DNA of 10,052 nt from Ktedonobacteraceae bacterium (GTDB taxonomy: Bacteria > Chloroflexota > Ktedonobacteria > Ktedonobacterales > Ktedonobacteraceae). The notes under the pieces were generated by a model. That model ran no database searches. It saw nothing but the letters and a program-made list of their open reading frames with translations, and had not been told where the DNA came from. This document shows, in pieces, positions 6,971-10,052 of the stretch. The stretch's first letter is position 1. Each line of letters begins with the position of its first letter. The translations under genes and the position numbers were made by a program. The stretch lies in assembly GCA_017354095.1 (NCBI GenBank), contig JAFMRP010000093.1, positions 1-10,052 of the forward strand, given 5' to 3'.

Positions 6971-8200
6971 TCAGGAGATCACGACCGGGAGTTCTTTTAG
7001 CACTCGGAAAATGATCGTGGGACGCCACTGTGGTTCGGTTGTGGCAAGGCAAAGGGCAGGAAAGCGCTCCAGCAGCGATGCAAGCGCAATCTCGATTTCC
7101 AGGCGGGCCAGGGGAGCGCCCAGGCAAAAGTGACTGCCGTGTCCAAAGGCCAGGTGCCGGGAGGCTGTGCGTCTCACATCCAGTTGGTCTGGCTTCACAA
7201 AACGCTCTGGATCGTGGTTGGCTGCTCCCAGACACGCGATGAGCGCCTGCCCCGCCGCAATGTGCTTGCCACCGATCTCCATTGGTTCCCGCGCGATGCG
7301 CCTGGTCGTCTGAACCGGCCCATCATAGCGCAAGAGTTCCTCGATGGCAGCAGGCAGGAGCGTGGGATCGCTCCGCAAGATCTGAAGCTGATCGGGATGC
7401 TGAAGCAGAGCCAGCAGGCCATTACCAATAGCATGAATGGTCGTGCCATGCCCGGCAGCCAGCAGCAGAAAGCTGTTAGCGAGCACTTCTTCCTCTCGCA
7501 GGGTATCATCCTGCTCTTTGGCGTCGAGCAACGCCTGGATCAGATCATCCTGGGGATGAACGTGTCGCTGGGCAATCAGGCGGCGGAAGTAGCTCAAAAA
7601 GGCGGCAATTCCGCGCAGAGCCTGTGCCCGTTCAGTGGGTGTATGGGCAGTTCCATCGAGTAACGCTCCGAAGGCAGTCGTCCAAATGGCAAACTGCTCA
7701 CGATCCTCAGACGGCACACCCAACATCTCGGCGATCACAATCGAAGGGAGCGGGAAGGCCACCTCCGCGATCACATCCATCTGTTCTTTGCCCTGGACAG
7801 CATCTAACAGCCGATTCACCAGCGCCTGGATCGAAGCGCGCATCAAGGCAATGCGGCGCGGAGTAAATGCCTGGCTGACCAACCGGCGCAGACGCGTATG
7901 GTCTGGGGCATCCAGAAACAGCATTTGCCGGGAGAGAATATGCAGAATGGTAGCTCCCTGCTCGCGCATCGGTTCTGGAAACTGGCTGACATCGGCGGGA
8001 AAATGCTCTTTGGAGCAACGCGGATCGCGCAGCACAGCCTGGACCTCCTCATAGCGAGTCAGCACCCAGGCTTGCATCGCTTCATCCCAGTACACCGGAT
8101 CATGAGCGCGCAACTGTCGATAGAGGTGATAGGGGTTGGCGAGATACACGGGATCAAGCACCTGTTTGAGACTGAGCGGTAACACGCCAGGTGAAAACAT
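6971..8200 (-). CDS. Cytochrome P450 (bacterial class I, CYP107-like)
   Basis: Heme-thiolate monooxygenase, 409 residues, soluble and normally fed electrons by a ferredoxin and reductase. ATG 8200 is chosen over ATG 8224 because AAGGAG ends 7 nt upstream of it and the resulting length is typical. Seen in order: substrate-side helix C region (FLDAPDHTRLRRLV, 95-108), I-helix LAAGHGTT (247-254), K-helix ExxR (E288-R291), PERF (331-334), and heme loop FGHGSHFCLG (352-361) with C359 as the iron ligand. Notable oddity: G252 occupies the place where most relatives have Glu or Asp before the conserved Thr (AGHETT). No ferredoxin gene is nearby. The TetR gene lies 129 nt upstream on the same strand and is the likely regulator or cotranscribed partner. 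The substrate is unknown; the family call is firm. Confidence 0.95.
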   Translation of the reverse strand: MFSPGVLPLSLKQVLDPVYLANPYHLYRQLRAHDPVYWDEAMQAWVLTRYEEVQAVLRDPRCSKEHFPADVSQFPEPMREQGATILHILSRQMLFLDAPDHTRLRRLVSQAFTPRRIALMRASIQALVNRLLDAVQGKEQMDVIAEVAFPLPSIVIAEMLGVPSEDREQFAIWTTAFGALLDGTAHTPTERAQALRGIAAFLSYFRRLIAQRHVHPQDDLIQALLDAKEQDDTLREEEVLANSFLLLAAGHGTTIHAIGNGLLALLQHPDQLQILRSDPTLLPAAIEELLRYDGPVQTTRRIAREPMEIGGKHIAAGQALIACLGAANHDPERFVKPDQLDVRRTASRHLAFGHGSHFCLGAPLARLEIEIALASLLERFPALCLATTEPQWRPTIIFRVLKELPVVIS

Positions 8201-8244
8201 AACAAGACTCCTTCGACCAAACATCTTAAAGTAACGACGTCCCT

Positions 8245-8269
8245 ACCTGCCGACGACATACCGGCAGGT
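8245..8269. repeat. 8-bp perfect inverted repeat upstream of the P450 gene
   Basis: ACCTGCCG (8245-8252) and CGGCAGGT (8262-8269) are perfect inverted copies separated by 9 bp, centred 57 bp before the P450 start. Size and place suit a regulator-binding site or a leader hairpin in the P450 transcript. I cannot find a convincing -35/-10 pair here, so the P450 promoter is undecided. The sequence differs from the palindrome at the TetR promoter. Confidence 0.5.
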
Positions 8270-8291
8270 CAGGAAAAAAACTGCTTTCCTG
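8270..8291. repeat. 7-bp inverted repeat, possible terminator or attenuator hairpin
   Basis: CAGGAAA (8270-8276) and TTTCCTG (8285-8291) can pair around 8 nt. On the minus strand the T-rich segment lies in the loop and 3' arm rather than after the stem. It directly abuts the inverted repeat at 8245-8269, so the TetR-P450 gap holds two tandem hairpins. Confidence 0.35.
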
Positions 8292-8303
8292 TCTTTCTTT
8301 TCT

Positions 8304-8317
8304 ATCCTTCAAAGGAT
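8304..8317. repeat. Short 6-bp inverted repeat after the TetR stop
   Basis: ATCCTT and AAGGAT flank a 2-nt centre. No T-run follows on the minus strand, so it is at most a weak end signal for the TetR gene. Confidence 0.2.
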
Positions 8318-8329
8318 GGAGGCATCTAT

Positions 8330-8992
8330 TCACTGCTGGAGGGAGGAGTCGCCCCTTCCTTCAGCAGTGAATAGTGAGGAGGGTAACCCGTGCTCCAGAA
8401 GGAAAAGGAGCTGGTCAGCCATGGCATCAGGATCTGGCTCGTCCTGCTCGAACCACCAGCTAATGGCTCGGATCAGCATGCCGACAAGGAACTCGGCCAG
8501 GAGCATGGGATCAGTATCAGTGAGTTCGCCACGCTCTCTGGCCTGTTGGAGCGCTGCAAGAAAGTGCTCTGCCAGCCCCTGTTGTGCTCTATGGGCGTGA
8601 GTACGGGAAAGCAGATGACTCTCCCCAACGCAAATGAGTAAGAACAAATCGCGCTGCGCATACGCTGCCCGTAACAAGGTGCGAATGAGCAAGGGAATGA
8701 TGGGTTCATTCGCCGAGTTCGCCAGGGTTTCGTGGATCTGCTCGCGAACCTGTCCAAGGGCTTCCTGGGCCAGTGCGAGAAAGAGTTCCTCCTTATCATG
8801 AAAGTGGAGGTAAAAAGTTCCCATCGCCACATCGGCAGTCTGAATGATTTCCGAGATGGTCGTTTCTTGATAGCCACGCGTGGTAAACACCTGGCGGGCT
8901 GCGGCAAGCAGATCAGCACGGACGCGAGCGCGTCGTCGTGCTACCCGGCTTTGCCCTGATTTGCTTGTGTCAGAATAATTCGTCTCTTTCAT
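8330..8992 (-). CDS. TetR/AcrR-family transcriptional regulator
   Basis: One-component repressor-type regulator, 220 residues. The DNA-binding domain covers about 24-70: RADLLAAARQVFTTRGY (25-41), then the helix-turn-helix TISEIIQTADVAMGTFYLHF (45-64) and DKEELF (66-71), a near-canonical TetR motif. The remaining helical C-terminal part (about 80-205) should bind the ligand and form the dimer; it has no family-specific motif I recognise. The first 20 residues are Ser/Arg-rich and probably flexible. Only 8 nt separate the putative -10 hexamer from the ATG, and there is no ribosome site, so the mRNA is probably leaderless. A near-palindrome covers the -35, consistent with self-repression. The P450 gene downstream and the divergent SDR gene upstream are the obvious further targets, by inference from position. 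Confidence 0.93.
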   Translation of the reverse strand: MKETNYSDTSKSGQSRVARRRARVRADLLAAARQVFTTRGYQETTISEIIQTADVAMGTFYLHFHDKEELFLALAQEALGQVREQIHETLANSANEPIIPLLIRTLLRAAYAQRDLFLLICVGESHLLSRTHAHRAQQGLAEHFLAALQQARERGELTDTDPMLLAEFLVGMLIRAISWWFEQDEPDPDAMADQLLFLLEHGLPSSLFTAEGRGDSSLQQ

Positions 8993-8999
8993 ACTGTTG

Positions 9000-9028
9000 A
9001 TAGTACCTCAAAATTGATAACTTGTCAA
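9000..9028 (-). promoter_or_regulatory. Promoter of the TetR gene, probably leaderless
   Basis: On the minus strand TTGACA (9023-9028) and TACTAT (9000-9005) are separated by exactly 17 bp. The -10 ends 7 nt before the start codon at 8992, so transcription should begin at or within a base or two of the ATG. No Shine-Dalgarno sequence could fit in the transcript. Confidence 0.65.
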
Positions 9029-9029
9029 T
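9013..9029. promoter_or_regulatory. Near-palindromic candidate TetR operator over the -35
   Basis: ATTGATAACTTGTCAAT is a 17-bp inverted repeat with one mismatched pair outside the centre. It covers the -35 hexamer of the TetR promoter, the classical place for an autoregulatory site. The length suits a TetR dimer. Binding by this particular protein is inferred. Confidence 0.55.
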
Positions 9030-9091
9030 AATGATATAAAATCAAAAAATAAAAAGTGAAGAGAATGGCCCTCTACAAGTGCCTGGTATTG

Positions 9092-9124
9092 GCTCTTTTG
9101 AGCATGCCATTTTTCTGGTAGAGT
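9092..9124 (+). promoter_or_regulatory. Weak candidate promoter with small palindrome for the SDR gene
   Basis: TTGAGC (9098-9103) could be a -35 and TAGAGT (9119-9124) a -10, but the spacer is only 15 bp. GCTCTTTTGAGC (9092-9103) is a 4-bp-arm inverted repeat overlapping the -35 and might be an operator. The evidence is modest. Confidence 0.3.
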
Positions 9125-9168
9125 AAAGCCACACGGAAACGTGAGAGACAAAAGAGAGAGGTTTCTCC

Positions 9169-10026
9169 ATGAACATCTTGGTTGTGGGCGCGGCGGGAAC
9201 AATTGGCCGCCAACTGGTGCCGCTGCTGGCAAAAGCGGGCCATGCAGTTGCTGGCACCACCCGCCAGGCAGAAAAAAGCTATGTGCTCCACGAGATGGGC
9301 GCATCAGCAGCGATTGTGGACGTCTTTGATCGTGAGGGATTGAGCAGAGTCGTACGAGAAATCCAGCCGGAGGTAATTATTCACCAACTGACGGATTTGA
9401 GTCACAGGGATTTTGCGGCAAATGCTCACCTTCGCCGGGTGGGAACGCGCAACCTGGTTGACGCAGCGCGCGCAGCGGGAGTTCGCCGGATGATAGCCCA
9501 GAGTATTGCCTGGGCGTATGCTCCCGGCGAAGATCCAGCGGATGAGAGCGTACCATTGGATCTCGAGGCTCCTTTCCCACGCCGCAGCTTGATTGAAAGC
9601 GTTCAGGCTCTTGAACAGAGCGTGCTTGAAATGGAGCAAGGCCTGGTGCTACGCTATGGTCTGTTCTACGGACCGGGAACCTGGTATGCGCCCGATGGAT
9701 TGATGGCCCAACAGGTACGACGCGGCGAGTTGTCCGCCGACGAGGGGATTACCTCTTTTGTGCATGTTGATGACGCCGCCCGCGCGACTCTGTTAGCGCT
9801 TGATTGGCCTACGGGCGTCGTCAATATAGTCGATGACGAACCAGCTCCAGGCTCGTCATGGCTTCCTGTCTACGCGGAGACGCTCGGGGCTCCCGCGCCA
9901 TCGGTGAGCAGAGAGCGACCTCCCTTCGCGCGCGGCGCACTGAATACCAAAGCCCGCCAGCGTCTCAACTGGCAACCCCTGTATCCAAGCTGGCGCGAGG
10001 GGTTTGCAGCAACTGCACAAACATAA
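9169..10026 (+). CDS. NAD(P)-dependent epimerase/dehydratase-like (extended or atypical SDR)
   Basis: Rossmann-fold oxidoreductase-like protein of 285 residues. The N-terminal dinucleotide motif is GAAGTIG (7-13) after the strand MNILVV. A sugar-epimerase-like core follows: NAHLRRVGTRNLVDAARAAGV (85-105), the Ser-bearing strand QSIAWAYAPG (111-120), LRYGLFYGPGTWY (161-173) and FVHVDDAARATLLAL (197-211), the last two typical of extended SDRs. The usual YxxxK catalytic pair is not visible: the helix where it belongs reads RRSLIESVQALEQ (138-150). It may therefore be an atypical SDR that binds NAD(P) but uses other chemistry, or acts as a sensor. GAGG (9158-9161) lies 7 nt before the ATG. It is transcribed divergently from the TetR gene across a 176-bp AT-rich gap, which suggests shared control. 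Substrate unknown. Confidence 0.88.
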   Translation: MNILVVGAAGTIGRQLVPLLAKAGHAVAGTTRQAEKSYVLHEMGASAAIVDVFDREGLSRVVREIQPEVIIHQLTDLSHRDFAANAHLRRVGTRNLVDAARAAGVRRMIAQSIAWAYAPGEDPADESVPLDLEAPFPRRSLIESVQALEQSVLEMEQGLVLRYGLFYGPGTWYAPDGLMAQQVRRGELSADEGITSFVHVDDAARATLLALDWPTGVVNIVDDEPAPGSSWLPVYAETLGAPAPSVSRERPPFARGALNTKARQRLNWQPLYPSWREGFAATAQT

Positions 10027-10052
10027 GCATACCAACAGAAGTGGGAAAAAGA

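Overview
The window looks like a bacterial chromosome segment, moderately GC-rich, with tightly packed intact genes. The mix of a sensor kinase pair, IclR and TetR regulators, a bacterial class I cytochrome P450, an FAD-dependent aromatic hydroxylase and small methyltransferases suits a soil bacterium with secondary or xenobiotic metabolism. The protein style suggests a Ktedonobacteria-like (Chloroflexota) or actinobacterial host. That placement is an impression, not a measurement.

Layout. (1) 1-2339, plus strand: an OmpR-family response regulator and its membrane histidine kinase, translationally coupled by an ATGA overlap. A tandem 11-bp repeat upstream could be the regulator's own binding site. 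(2) 2441-4031, minus strand: two consecutive class I SAM methyltransferases, 16 nt apart. (3) 4113-4877, minus: an IclR-family regulator with a recognisable promoter. (4) 5163-6731, minus: an FAD-dependent aromatic hydroxylase whose consensus-like promoter is overlaid by repeated TGGTAT/ATACCA elements. (5) 6971-8200, minus: a P450. (6) 8330-8992, minus: a TetR-family regulator with a probable leaderless promoter and a near-palindrome over its -35. (7) 9169-10026, plus, divergent from the TetR gene: an NAD(P)-dependent epimerase/SDR-like protein.

Six consecutive minus-strand genes (TetR, P450, monooxygenase, IclR, two methyltransferases) and the divergent SDR form a set of tailoring-type enzymes: two oxygenases, two methyltransferases, one Rossmann oxidoreductase. 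Two ligand-responsive regulators sit among them. No core biosynthetic enzyme, transporter or ferredoxin partner lies in the window, so modification or detoxification of an externally or distantly produced small molecule is as plausible as biosynthesis. The promoters show several transcription units rather than one operon. No tRNA, rRNA, CRISPR array, insertion sequence or clear pseudogene was found. No gap between genes exceeds 300 bases; the longest (6732-6970) carries the operator-rich promoter.
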